Source of the DNA: Bacteroidota bacterium
Lineage (GTDB): Bacteria; Bacteroidota; Bacteroidia; JAHEXY01
Length of the DNA stretch: 64,000 nucleotides
Direction: 5' to 3'
NCBI GenBank assembly: GCA_023251875.1
Contig: JAHEXY010000003.1
Location: 372,001-436,000 of the forward strand
Position 1 is the stretch's first letter, and each line of letters begins with the position of its first letter. The notes below the pieces were generated by a model that was not told where the DNA came from, ran no database searches, and saw only the letters and a list, made by a program, of their open reading frames with translations. The position numbers and the translations under genes are program-made. Shown one piece after another: positions 51,119 to 59,111 of this stretch.

Positions 51119-52438
51119 ATGCAAGACGCTAAAATTCTAAGAGACGAAATTATTCAAAAAACCATTGAATATTATAATGCAAAATTTGGCAAAAAAGAAT
51201 ATGTAGCCGGTATAAGTAGAGTAAATTATGCGGGACGCGTATTTGATGAAAAAGAAATAGTGAATGCCGTTGAAGCCTCACTTGATTTCTGGCTTACCGA
51301 GGGTCGTTTTTCTGAAGAATTTTCAGAGAAAATATCCGAATTTCTTGGTATTAAACATGTGTTGCTTACAAATTCAGGATCTTCGGCAAATTTGTTAGCA
51401 TTTGCTTCACTAACTTCAGAAAAATTGGGTGATAAAAGATTAAAGCCTGGTGATGAGGTTATTTCTGTGGCGGCCGGGTTTCCGGCTACTGTTACACCAA
51501 TTATTCAATATGGTTTGATACCGGTTTTTGTAGATGTTGATTTTCCTACATACAACATTAATATTGAAATGATGCGAAAAGCCATTACGGCTAAAACGAA
51601 ATGCATTTTTATAGCACACACACTGGGAAATCCATTTAATCTTGATGAAGTAATAAAGTTGGCTTCAGAGCACAATTTATGGGTAATTGAAGATAATTGC
51701 GATGCATTTGGAAGTAAATACAAGGAGAAATACACCGGAACTTTCGGGCATCTTTCAACCATTTCTTTTTATCCAGCCCATCATATAACAACTGGTGAAG
51801 GCGGTGCAATTTGTACCAATGATCCCATCTTAGCAAATCTTGTAAGGGCATTTCGTGATTGGGGAAGAGATTGTTACTGCGCTGGTGGAGAAAATAATAC
51901 TTGTGGAAAACGCTATTCTCAACAGTTTGGATGTCTTCCTTTCGGATACGATCATAAATATGTTTATTCCGAAATAGGATATAATTTAAAAATGATTGAT
52001 ATAGGTGCTGCTATTGGTGCTGCACAAATAGAAAAGCTACCTGAATTCTGTGAAAAAAGAAAGGCTAATTATAAAAGGCATCTTAAAACATTTAAAAAAT
52101 ATTCAGAGTATTTTATTTTACCTGTTGCTACTGAAAATTCAGATCCTGCATGGTTTAGTTTTATTGTTACGCTAAAAAAAGACAAATGTAAATTTACGCG
52201 CGATGATTTAACTAAATTTTTAAGCACCAAATTAATTGAAACACGTAATCTTTTTGCAGGAAACATTACTAAGCAACCCGCTTTTGTTGATAAACAATGG
52301 CGATTAGCTGAGCATTTAGAAAACACTGAATATATTATGGAACATACTTTCTTTTTAGGAACCTATCCGGGCCTAAGCGAAGAAATGATGAATTATATTG
52401 AGGTAGCAATAGATGAATTTATGTTAAATAATAAATAA
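51119..52438 (+). CDS. rfbH: CDP-4-dehydro-6-deoxyglucose 3-dehydratase (E1), RfbH
   Basis: A 439-residue PMP-dependent [2Fe-2S] enzyme that removes the C3 hydroxyl of CDP-4-keto-6-deoxyglucose, working with an E3 reductase. It has an aminotransferase fold (TNSGSSANLLAF), but the PLP Lys is replaced by His: H221/H222 in SFYPAHHITTGEGGA, the hallmark of E1. The iron-sulfur cysteines are in CYCAGGENNTCGKRY and FGCLPFGYDHKY. It is followed after 1 bp by the reductase gene. RfbF and RfbG, which supply the substrate, are 2-3 kb downstream. Confidence 0.95.
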   Translation: MQDAKILRDEIIQKTIEYYNAKFGKKEYVAGISRVNYAGRVFDEKEIVNAVEASLDFWLTEGRFSEEFSEKISEFLGIKHVLLTNSGSSANLLAFASLTSEKLGDKRLKPGDEVISVAAGFPATVTPIIQYGLIPVFVDVDFPTYNINIEMMRKAITAKTKCIFIAHTLGNPFNLDEVIKLASEHNLWVIEDNCDAFGSKYKEKYTGTFGHLSTISFYPAHHITTGEGGAICTNDPILANLVRAFRDWGRDCYCAGGENNTCGKRYSQQFGCLPFGYDHKYVYSEIGYNLKMIDIGAAIGAAQIEKLPEFCEKRKANYKRHLKTFKKYSEYFILPVATENSDPAWFSFIVTLKKDKCKFTRDDLTKFLSTKLIETRNLFAGNITKQPAFVDKQWRLAEHLENTEYIMEHTFFLGTYPGLSEEMMNYIEVAIDEFMLNNK

Positions 52439-52439
52439 C

Positions 52440-53129
52440 ATGGCTATTGTAAAAAAACAGCAAGTAAAAGTTGTTGCTATAAATAAGTTTATTGATGATG
52501 TTTATACAATAGATCTTCAATCTTTAAGTAAACCATTTAAATATGAGCCTGGCCAATTTTTGCATTTGGCTTTAGATAAATATGATCCTAGTAATGCTTG
52601 GCCTGAATCGCGATGCTTTTCAATGCAATCAAATCCATCTGAAGAAAATATTAGAATTACGTATGCAGTAAAAGGTGATTTTACAAAAAAAATGGCCGAA
52701 GCCTTGCACTTAAATACTGAACTTTGGATCAAATTACCATTTGGAGATCTTTTTACTCAGCAACATCATGTTGAAAATACAGTTTTTATTGCCGGAGGTA
52801 CTGGAATTACTCCATTTCTTTCATTGTTTACATCGTCTTCTTTTTCTGCTTATAATAACGCATGTTTATACGCAGGCTTTAGAAATAAAGAATTGAATTT
52901 ATATCATGATGAAATTGCAAAAGCAAAGCAAATAAATCCATCTTTTCAAGCAAATTATATTTATCAAAACGAAAAAGGCATAATTGATATTGCAAAAATA
53001 CTTGATAAAAGTAATGCAGGTAGCACATTTTTTATTTCAGGTCCCCCTATAATGATTAAGCAGTTTAAAAAATATTTGCTTGAACATGGAGTATCAGAAA
53101 GCCTTGTAAAAACTGATGAATGGGAATAA
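52440..53129 (+). CDS. FAD/NAD(P)H reductase for RfbH (E3-like, without ferredoxin domain)
   Basis: A 229-residue ferredoxin reductase-type protein. The FAD domain has PGQFLHLAL and ESRCFSMQSNP; the NAD domain has VFIAGGTGITPFLSLF and FFISGPPIMIKQF. It should pass electrons from NAD(P)H to RfbH during C3 deoxygenation. The known E3 enzymes (AscD/DdhD, about 330 residues) carry an N-terminal plant-type [2Fe-2S] domain; that domain is absent here, so electrons must go directly from FAD or through a separate ferredoxin. The gene begins 1 bp after rfbH. Confidence 0.87.
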   Translation: MAIVKKQQVKVVAINKFIDDVYTIDLQSLSKPFKYEPGQFLHLALDKYDPSNAWPESRCFSMQSNPSEENIRITYAVKGDFTKKMAEALHLNTELWIKLPFGDLFTQQHHVENTVFIAGGTGITPFLSLFTSSSFSAYNNACLYAGFRNKELNLYHDEIAKAKQINPSFQANYIYQNEKGIIDIAKILDKSNAGSTFFISGPPIMIKQFKKYLLEHGVSESLVKTDEWE

Positions 53130-53148
53130 TATCTAACACTAATTATTA

Positions 53149-53237
53149 ATGAAATAGCCAAACACTAACTTGCACAAACACTGATGAACATTAAGTGGCG
53201 TATTCCATATGACCTTTTAAAAACAAATAATATACAT
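53149..53237 (+). repeat. Dispersed ~90-bp intergenic element, copy C
   Basis: The same element as at 11531 and 42685. It begins ATGAAATAGCC, includes CAAACACTGATGAACATT and ends at the ATG of the next gene (53238). As in copy A, it is open in frame with that gene (NIKWRIPYD), producing a false upstream start at 53184. Confidence 0.82.
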
Positions 53238-54119
53238 ATGAAAATTATACTCATTACCGGTATTAATGGATTTTTAGGTAGCCATTTGGCCAAAACATTA
53301 TCAAAAAACTATACCATTATTGGCCTAGCCAGTTCAAAAGAGAATCTATACCGACTTCAAGATTATTCATTTAAAATTTACACAACACAAGATAATTTAG
53401 AAGACATTTTTCGTGAAAACGAAATATTTGCAATCATTCATGCAGCAACAGTTTATAAAAGAAACAATGATCCGGTTGAAAAACTAATCAATACTAATAT
53501 TCTTCTTCCCGTTAGATTATATGAATTTGCAAAAAAATATAAAGTAAAAAGTTTTTTGAATTCAGATACTTTTTTTAATGATTCCAATTACACGCATAAA
53601 TATTTACCTGAATACACCTTATCAAAAAAACATGTGATTGAATGGTTAAAAATGATACAAAGTGAAGTGATACTAATAAATATGAAAATTTTTCACATGT
53701 ATGGACCTCATGATGCTCAAAATAAGTTTATACCAAATATAATTTCAACATTGGTTGAAAATAAACCAAATATAGATTTGTCGCCCGGTGGGCAAACAAG
53801 AGATTTTGTATATATAGACGATGTAGTTGCGGCATATAAAATTGTACTGGATAAACAATCTACTTTTACAAATGCCTTCACAGAATTTGAAATTGGTACA
53901 GGTAAATCAACATCAATAAAAGAAATAGTTTTGGCTATTAAAGAAATTTCAAAAAGTAAAACACAACTATCATTTGGGGCAATTCCTTATAATGAAAATG
54001 AAATAATGGAATCAGAAGCAAAAAACACTGAATTGCATAAACTAGGATGGACTCCTTTATATAATATTACCGAAGGCTTAAGTATTTTAGTTAATGTTTG
54101 CAAAAAACAATATGCCTAA
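53238..54119 (+). CDS. SDR family CDP-dideoxyhexose synthase-like (RfbJ/RfbS-type)
   Basis: A 293-residue extended SDR. NAD(P)-binding motif ILITGINGFLGSHLAK, the active-site pair in YTLSKKH (YxxxK), and FHMYGPHDAQNKFIPNII, GGQTRDFVYIDDVVAAY. Placed directly after RfbH and E3 and before RfbF/RfbG, it probably reduces C4 of the 3,6-dideoxy-4-keto sugar to give CDP-abequose or CDP-paratose. Which epimer cannot be told from sequence by eye. The start is ATG 53238; the 18 codons upstream belong to the dispersed repeat. Confidence 0.83.
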   Translation: MKIILITGINGFLGSHLAKTLSKNYTIIGLASSKENLYRLQDYSFKIYTTQDNLEDIFRENEIFAIIHAATVYKRNNDPVEKLINTNILLPVRLYEFAKKYKVKSFLNSDTFFNDSNYTHKYLPEYTLSKKHVIEWLKMIQSEVILINMKIFHMYGPHDAQNKFIPNIISTLVENKPNIDLSPGGQTRDFVYIDDVVAAYKIVLDKQSTFTNAFTEFEIGTGKSTSIKEIVLAIKEISKSKTQLSFGAIPYNENEIMESEAKNTELHKLGWTPLYNITEGLSILVNVCKKQYA

Positions 54120-54137
54120 ATTTCTTAGTTTAGTTGG

Positions 54138-54168
54138 TTGCATATAAAATAGAATAAAACTACTTTTG
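54138..54168 (+). promoter_or_regulatory. Bacteroidota-type promoter for rfbF
   Basis: TTG at 54138-54140 and TACTTTTG at 54161-54168 are separated by 20 nt, a good match to the TTG/TAnnTTTG promoter. It gives a ~60-nt leader before the rfbF ATG, so the RfbFG part can be transcribed on its own. Confidence 0.7.
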
Positions 54169-54235
54169 TGCAGCGGTAAACACTTGAAAGTCTATTTCAA
54201 ACAAAACAAAATTTAATTTAAAAAATTATTCGAAA

Positions 54236-55015
54236 ATGAAAGTAGTTATACTTTGTGGAGGACAAGGAACAAGAATCAGGGATGTAGCGGATAATATTCC
54301 CAAACCAATGATTCCTATTGGAGGCTATCCAATATTATGGCATATAATGAAGTATTATTCTTTATTTGGTCATAATGAATTTATTTTATGTTTAGGCCAT
54401 AAAGGAAATGTAATCAAAGAATTTTTTCTTAATTACGAAGTAAACACTTCAGATTTTACCTTACAATTAGGAAACAAAAATTCAATTCATTTTCATAACC
54501 AAATTGATGAAAATGATTGGAAAATTACTTTTGCCGATACCGGAGAAAAAGCCATGACAGGAGCGAGAGTAAGAAAAATAAAGAAATATATTGGTAATGA
54601 TACGGAGTTTATGCTTACGTATGGAGATGGACTAAGTGATGTTGACATCAATCAATTAATCGCCTATCATAAAAAAAACAATGCCGTACTCACATTAACA
54701 GGCGTTCGACCTGCAGGTAGATTTGGAGAGATTAAGTGTACGGATGAAGGCGTAATCTCAGAATTTAACGAAAAACCACAAGCTGCTGAGGGGCGTATCA
54801 ATGGTGGTTTTTTTGTTTGTAGCAATAAACTCTTTAATTACTTAGATGAAGGAGATCATTTAGTTTTTGAAAAAGACCCCATGATGAAACTGGTAAAAGA
54901 TAAAAAATTGATGCAATTTAATCACGATGGATTTTGGCAACCAATGGATACCATGCGAGAATACTTATTGCTTAATGAAATGTATGATTCAAAAAATGCT
55001 CCATGGATAAAATAA
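54236..55015 (+). CDS. rfbF: Glucose-1-phosphate cytidylyltransferase
   Basis: A 259-residue nucleotidyltransferase that makes CDP-glucose from CTP and glucose 1-phosphate. The N-terminal VVILCGGQGTRIRDVADNIP with KPMIPIGGYPILWH is diagnostic, and MLTYGDGLSDVDINQLI holds the metal-binding Asp. NGGFFVCSNKLFNYL and FWQPMDTMREYLLL are typical of RfbF. Its stop overlaps the RfbG start by 13 bp. It has its own promoter at 54138. Confidence 0.95.
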   Translation: MKVVILCGGQGTRIRDVADNIPKPMIPIGGYPILWHIMKYYSLFGHNEFILCLGHKGNVIKEFFLNYEVNTSDFTLQLGNKNSIHFHNQIDENDWKITFADTGEKAMTGARVRKIKKYIGNDTEFMLTYGDGLSDVDINQLIAYHKKNNAVLTLTGVRPAGRFGEIKCTDEGVISEFNEKPQAAEGRINGGFFVCSNKLFNYLDEGDHLVFEKDPMMKLVKDKKLMQFNHDGFWQPMDTMREYLLLNEMYDSKNAPWIK

Positions 55016-56127
55016 ATTTTTCTGAAGTTTTCAATTCCTTTAAAGGAAAAAACATTTTCTTAACCGGCCATACCGGTTTCAAGGGAACCTGGTTAACATT
55101 TTTGCTTACTGAAGTGGGCGCAAATGTAATGGGTTATGCTTTAGAACCGGAATCAGGCCCTAGCCATTTCAATATGCTAAAGCTTGATAAGAAAATTAAA
55201 CATATTATTGGTGATGTTCGTGACACCTCAAAATTAGCAACAACGTTGAAATCATTCAAACCTGAATATGTAATTCATCTTGCGGCACAACCATTGGTAA
55301 AAAAATCGTATGCCGATCCGGTTGATACATTTTCAACTAATTTAATGGGTTCCGTTAACCTTCTTGATGCTGTTAGAAAATGTGATTCTGTACGTTCTTT
55401 AGTTTTTATTACATCAGATAAATGTTATGAAAATGTTGAATGGCTTTGGGGCTATAGAGAGATCGACAGAATGGGAGGCCATGATCCATATAGTGCTTCA
55501 AAAGGAGCAGCTGAACTTGTTTTTTCATCGTATGCACGCTCTTATTTTTCAAAAATACCAAGCTTAGGTGCTGCTTCTGCTCGTGCAGGAAATGTTATTG
55601 GTGGTGGAGATTGGGCTGCAGACCGTATTATACCGGATTGCATTCGTGCAATAGAAAAAAATGAACCCATACAATTACGAAACCCCAATGCTACTCGCCC
55701 TTGGCAACATGTATTAGAACCGCTCTCCGGCTACTTGGCCCTAGCATCAAAATTATACAATGAGCCTGTAAAGTATTCCGGTTCATGGAACTTTGGACCG
55801 TCTGCTACCGAAGTTAGAACCGTAGAAGATGTTTCAAAAACAATCATTAAACACATGGAGCGGGGCAGAATTGAAATTATGGGCTCGCAAAATCATGCTC
55901 ATGAAGCACAATTACTTCAATTAAATTGCGATAAAGCCCATCAAAATTTAGGTTGGTATCCGCGTTGGAACATTGAAGAAACATTAGAAAAAACAGCCCT
56001 TTGGTACAAAAACATTTTAGAAGGTGGCGATGCTGAAACAATAACAAGAAATCAACTTTATAAATATTTTAAAGAATTAAAAAATGATAGATGGAGTAAT
56101 AATTACACCATTGCGGCAAATATTTGA
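55003..56127 (+). CDS. rfbG: CDP-glucose 4,6-dehydratase
   Basis: A 374-residue SDR that converts CDP-glucose to CDP-4-keto-6-deoxyglucose. The NAD-binding motif is IFLTGHTGFKGTWLTFLL; ITSDKCYENVEWLWGYRE, DPYSASKGAAELV (YxxxK) and ARAGNVIGGGDWA are characteristic of RfbG. It overlaps rfbF by 13 bp. Its last 44 bp overlap the start of the cupin gene in another frame. The product feeds RfbH for the dideoxyhexose and may also feed the cupin epimerase. Confidence 0.95.
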   Translation: MDKINFSEVFNSFKGKNIFLTGHTGFKGTWLTFLLTEVGANVMGYALEPESGPSHFNMLKLDKKIKHIIGDVRDTSKLATTLKSFKPEYVIHLAAQPLVKKSYADPVDTFSTNLMGSVNLLDAVRKCDSVRSLVFITSDKCYENVEWLWGYREIDRMGGHDPYSASKGAAELVFSSYARSYFSKIPSLGAASARAGNVIGGGDWAADRIIPDCIRAIEKNEPIQLRNPNATRPWQHVLEPLSGYLALASKLYNEPVKYSGSWNFGPSATEVRTVEDVSKTIIKHMERGRIEIMGSQNHAHEAQLLQLNCDKAHQNLGWYPRWNIEETLEKTALWYKNILEGGDAETITRNQLYKYFKELKNDRWSNNYTIAANI

Positions 56128-56533
56128 TGAACGTGGTAAAGTAATGCACATGCTTCGTGAAGACTCTTCTGTTTTTCAAAAATTTGGTGAAATATATTTT
56201 TCTTGCACAAATCCGGGAGCAATAAAAGCTTGGCATTTGCACAAACAAATGACACTTAATTATGCCGTTATTTATGGCGAAATTAAATGTGTGCTTTATG
56301 ATGATAGGCCTGGAAGTAAAACAAGAGGTTGTATTGACGAGTATTTTTTGTCGCCTGAAAATTATTGCCTGGTAACTGTACCGCCTTTGATATGGAACGG
56401 GTTCAAAGGAATCGGCCAAAAAGTTTCTATAGTTGCAAACTGCGCAACAATTCCACATGATGCAAATGAAATTGAACGTAAGTTGGCAGATGATCCAAGT
56501 ATTCCATACGACTGGCAAATCAAGAATAAGTAA
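56084..56533 (+). CDS. RmlC-like cupin (dTDP-4-dehydrorhamnose 3,5-epimerase family)
   Basis: A 149-residue cupin starting MIDGVIITPLRQIFDERGKV. It has AIKAWHLHKQMTLNYAVIYG with the catalytic His region, VLYDDRPGS and VTVPPLIWNGFKGIG. Family members epimerise 4-keto-6-deoxy sugar nucleotides at C3 and/or C5. After RfbG it may act on CDP-4-keto-6-deoxyglucose, analogous to the 5-epimerase of CDP-ascarylose synthesis. It overlaps rfbG by 44 bp, and the next SDR gene follows after 2 bp, so the three form a unit. Confidence 0.85.
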   Translation: MIDGVIITPLRQIFDERGKVMHMLREDSSVFQKFGEIYFSCTNPGAIKAWHLHKQMTLNYAVIYGEIKCVLYDDRPGSKTRGCIDEYFLSPENYCLVTVPPLIWNGFKGIGQKVSIVANCATIPHDANEIERKLADDPSIPYDWQIKNK

Positions 56534-56535
56534 TT

Positions 56536-57528
56536 ATGAAGATAGTTATTACAGGTGGTAATGGATATATAGGAGCAAGACTCTCTTTATATTTAGCAAA
56601 TAAAAAACATGATGTAATACCCCTTTGTTTTTCTTCAATTCCGGTAGACGAAAACTGGAAAAGCAAAATGTTTTCAATTTTAAAAGCTGACATAAGACAA
56701 GAAGAAACCATTGCAAAAATTGCAGCTTTAAAACCCGATGTAATTATTCATTTGGTATCGTTAGATCATCATGCATCTGAAAAAGAGCCAAGCATTGTTA
56801 ATCAAGTAAATGTTTTGCCAACATGGCAATTGTTAGATGCTTGTACAAAAAATGGATTGAAAAAATTTATTTATTTTTCTACCATTCAGGTTTATGGAAA
56901 ATTACCTAATGAGATTTTTGATGAAACTTTTCCGATTAGCACCGTAAATGCTTATGGACTCACACACCTTTTAAGCGAACAAATTTGTGAACATTACAAT
57001 AGAAAAACAGATACCAATGTAATTACAATCCGCCTTTCTAATTCGTACGGAAATCCAATATTTTACGAAAATAACTGTTGGTGGCTAGCAATAAACGATC
57101 TGTGTAGAAATGCATTTATCAATAAAGAAATTCGATTATTATCGGATGGAACTCCCCAACGAGATTTTATTCATGGCAATGATGTTTGCAAGGCAATTGA
57201 TTGTTTAATCAATTATAATGAAAAACAAAAAAACAATATCTATCATATTAGTTCAGGAGAAACATTAACCTTATTAGAAATAGCTCAAATTATTAAACAA
57301 GAATTTCAAATTAGGTATAATCAATCATTGCCTATTATAACACCACAAGGAACCGTTTCAGAAAAAGCAGTAAATATTCCAATAGAAAAATATACCATTA
57401 GCAATAACAAGATTAAAACCCTGGGCTTTTCTCCTGATTACTCTATCAACAAAGGAGTTCAGGAAATATTTAGTTATTTAGAAAGAAATGTCACCTTGAG
57501 CGGACAATGTCGTTTAGTTAAGGAGTAA
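56536..57528 (+). CDS. NAD-dependent epimerase/reductase (extended SDR) with YxxxH active site
   Basis: A 330-residue extended SDR. Motif I is IVITGGNGYIGARLSLYL, the Ser/Thr is in YFSTIQVYG, and GTPQRDFIHGNDVCKAI is typical of the family. The catalytic pair normally written YxxxK is Y140 and H144 in NAYGLTHLLSEQ. It follows the cupin gene by 2 bp and probably reduces its product to a 6-deoxy sugar nucleotide. The last ~8 codons (GQCRLVKE) lie in the left inverted repeat of a hairpin array, so the C-terminus may have been remade by that element. Confidence 0.83.
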   Translation: MKIVITGGNGYIGARLSLYLANKKHDVIPLCFSSIPVDENWKSKMFSILKADIRQEETIAKIAALKPDVIIHLVSLDHHASEKEPSIVNQVNVLPTWQLLDACTKNGLKKFIYFSTIQVYGKLPNEIFDETFPISTVNAYGLTHLLSEQICEHYNRKTDTNVITIRLSNSYGNPIFYENNCWWLAINDLCRNAFINKEIRLLSDGTPQRDFIHGNDVCKAIDCLINYNEKQKNNIYHISSGETLTLLEIAQIIKQEFQIRYNQSLPIITPQGTVSEKAVNIPIEKYTISNNKIKTLGFSPDYSINKGVQEIFSYLERNVTLSGQCRLVKE

Positions 57529-57712
57529 TGCTTTGTTGATCAGCCAATCCCGAAGGGATTAAATTTGAATAACCTCTGATGAAATCAGGGGAAAATGCAA
57601 ACAAATCAGTTGAACCCCTACGGGGTTCAATAATCAACAATCAAACTCTTACCTCCGATAAAATCGGAGGCTATTGATATTAAAGCCTTTCAGGCTTAAC
57701 TAAACGACATTG
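57505..57712 (+). repeat. Hairpin array with 18-bp terminal inverted repeats
   Basis: Outer arms 57505-57522 and 57695-57712 are complementary over 18 of 18 bases. Inside are five hairpins, each with a 3-nt loop: AATCCC-GAA-GGGATT (57546-57560), CCTCTGAT-GAA-ATCAGGGG (57573-57591, one wobble), TTGAACCCC-TAC-GGGGTTCAA (57610-57630), CCTCCGAT-AAA-ATCGGAGG (57652-57670) and AAGCCT-TTC-AGGCTT (57683-57697). The element fills most of the 235-bp gap and covers the end of the upstream gene. Confidence 0.85.
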
Positions 57713-57763
57713 CTTGAGCGAAGTTGAAACGTTTAAAAAATAAACTCAAATAGAATCCTTGGC

Positions 57764-58528
57764 ATGCCCAGAGTAAGTGTTATTGTAACTACCTATAACC
57801 GTAAAGAATTTCTTACAGAAACAATTCAATCTATCTTAAATCAAACCTATCAAGATTTTGAATTAATTGTGGTTGATAATTTCTCAAATTATGATTTTTT
57901 TGATCTTATTAATAATTTTAAAAGTGAAAAAATAATTCCTTTTCAAAATCAAAACAATGGAATTATTGCAGTTAACCGCAATTTTGGTATTAAAAATGCA
58001 AAAGGTGAATTTCTTGCTTTTTGTGATGATGATGACAGTTGGATGCCTAAGAAGCTTGAAGAACAGGTTAAAATTTTAGAAAACAACAATTCCGATTTGG
58101 TTTATGCAAACGCATTTACAAATTACGAATCAGGTAAAACAGAAATTACCAACTATTCTGCCACAAACACTTTTAACCAATTGGTTTTTACAAATCATAT
58201 TACCCTTTCAAGTGTTGTTTTACGAAATAATTACCAAATTCAATTTAATGAAAATCGTTTTTTTGCCGGAATAGAAGATTATGAACTTTGGTTAAAACTA
58301 AGCATGGATGGGTTTAAATTCAATTTTATTCAAACTCCATTAGTAAAATATAGGGTTTTAAACGCCTCATTTAGTCGTTTGTCCAGATCTAAAAATGAAA
58401 CAAAAATTATTGAATTAAAATACACATTATTAAACAACAAATTAAATTTCAATTCCAAATTATTTCTATATTCATCATTAATGAAAAGTTACATTAGATA
58501 TAGCATATTAAAACTACTTAAACGTTAA
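57764..58528 (+). CDS. Family 2 glycosyltransferase
   Basis: A 254-residue GT-A enzyme. VSVIVTTYNRKEFLTETIQS opens the nucleotide-binding fold, VVDNFSNYD follows, and the metal-binding DxD is in FLAFCDDDDSWMPKKLEEQ. FFAGIEDYELWLKLSMDGF is the usual acceptor-side motif. It adds one sugar of the repeat unit on the cytoplasmic face; donor and acceptor are unknown. The acetyltransferase gene starts 3 bp after its stop. Confidence 0.9.
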   Translation: MPRVSVIVTTYNRKEFLTETIQSILNQTYQDFELIVVDNFSNYDFFDLINNFKSEKIIPFQNQNNGIIAVNRNFGIKNAKGEFLAFCDDDDSWMPKKLEEQVKILENNNSDLVYANAFTNYESGKTEITNYSATNTFNQLVFTNHITLSSVVLRNNYQIQFNENRFFAGIEDYELWLKLSMDGFKFNFIQTPLVKYRVLNASFSRLSRSKNETKIIELKYTLLNNKLNFNSKLFLYSSLMKSYIRYSILKLLKR

Positions 58529-58531
58529 ATA

Positions 58532-59077
58532 ATGAAATACCCCGGTTATTTGGTTTTGTACTTAAAAAAAGCTGTTTCAAAATTAATGATGTACTTATAC
58601 AAGCCATTATTCAAACAGGTTGGAAAAAATGTAATATTTTATTCTAAGGATAGTTTTTCATATAACACAATAAGCATTGGCAATGATGTTTTTATTGGCT
58701 CAGGAGCTAACTTTTCTTCCATAAAATCTATTTCAATAGGAAATAAAGTAATGTTCGGACCGAATGTAACTATAATGGGAGGTGATCATAATACTAAAAA
58801 AATCGGAAAATACATGTTCGATGTTGAAGAAAAATTACCTGAAAATGATCTTCCGATTGTGATAAAAGATGACGTTTGGATCGGTACTGGATCTATCATA
58901 TTAAAAGGAGTTACAATAGAAGAGGGTAGTATTATTGCGGCAGGATCTCTCGTTAATAAAAATGTTCCTCCTTATACTATTGTTGGGGGGATACCTGCAA
59001 AAATATTAAAAGCAAGATTCTCCCCTTCTCAATTAAATGAACATTTAAAAATTCTAAAAGAAACTAAACCGAAGTAA
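58532..59077 (+). CDS. Left-handed beta-helix O-acetyltransferase (WbbJ/CatB-like)
   Basis: A 181-residue hexapeptide-repeat transferase. Repeats are visible in ISIGNDVFIGSGANF, ISIGNKVMFGPNVTI and VWIGTGSIILKGVTI, ending with IVGGIPAKILKARF. The active-site His lies in GGDHNTKKIG. Such enzymes O-acetylate sugars of O-antigens and capsules. The N-terminal ~45 residues are hydrophobic and basic and may attach to the membrane. It stands between a GT2 and the polymerase gene. Confidence 0.88.
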   Translation: MKYPGYLVLYLKKAVSKLMMYLYKPLFKQVGKNVIFYSKDSFSYNTISIGNDVFIGSGANFSSIKSISIGNKVMFGPNVTIMGGDHNTKKIGKYMFDVEEKLPENDLPIVIKDDVWIGTGSIILKGVTIEEGSIIAAGSLVNKNVPPYTIVGGIPAKILKARFSPSQLNEHLKILKETKPK

Positions 59078-59111
59078 ATTTTCAAAAGATTCTTTTTGAA
59101 TAAAAATTATT

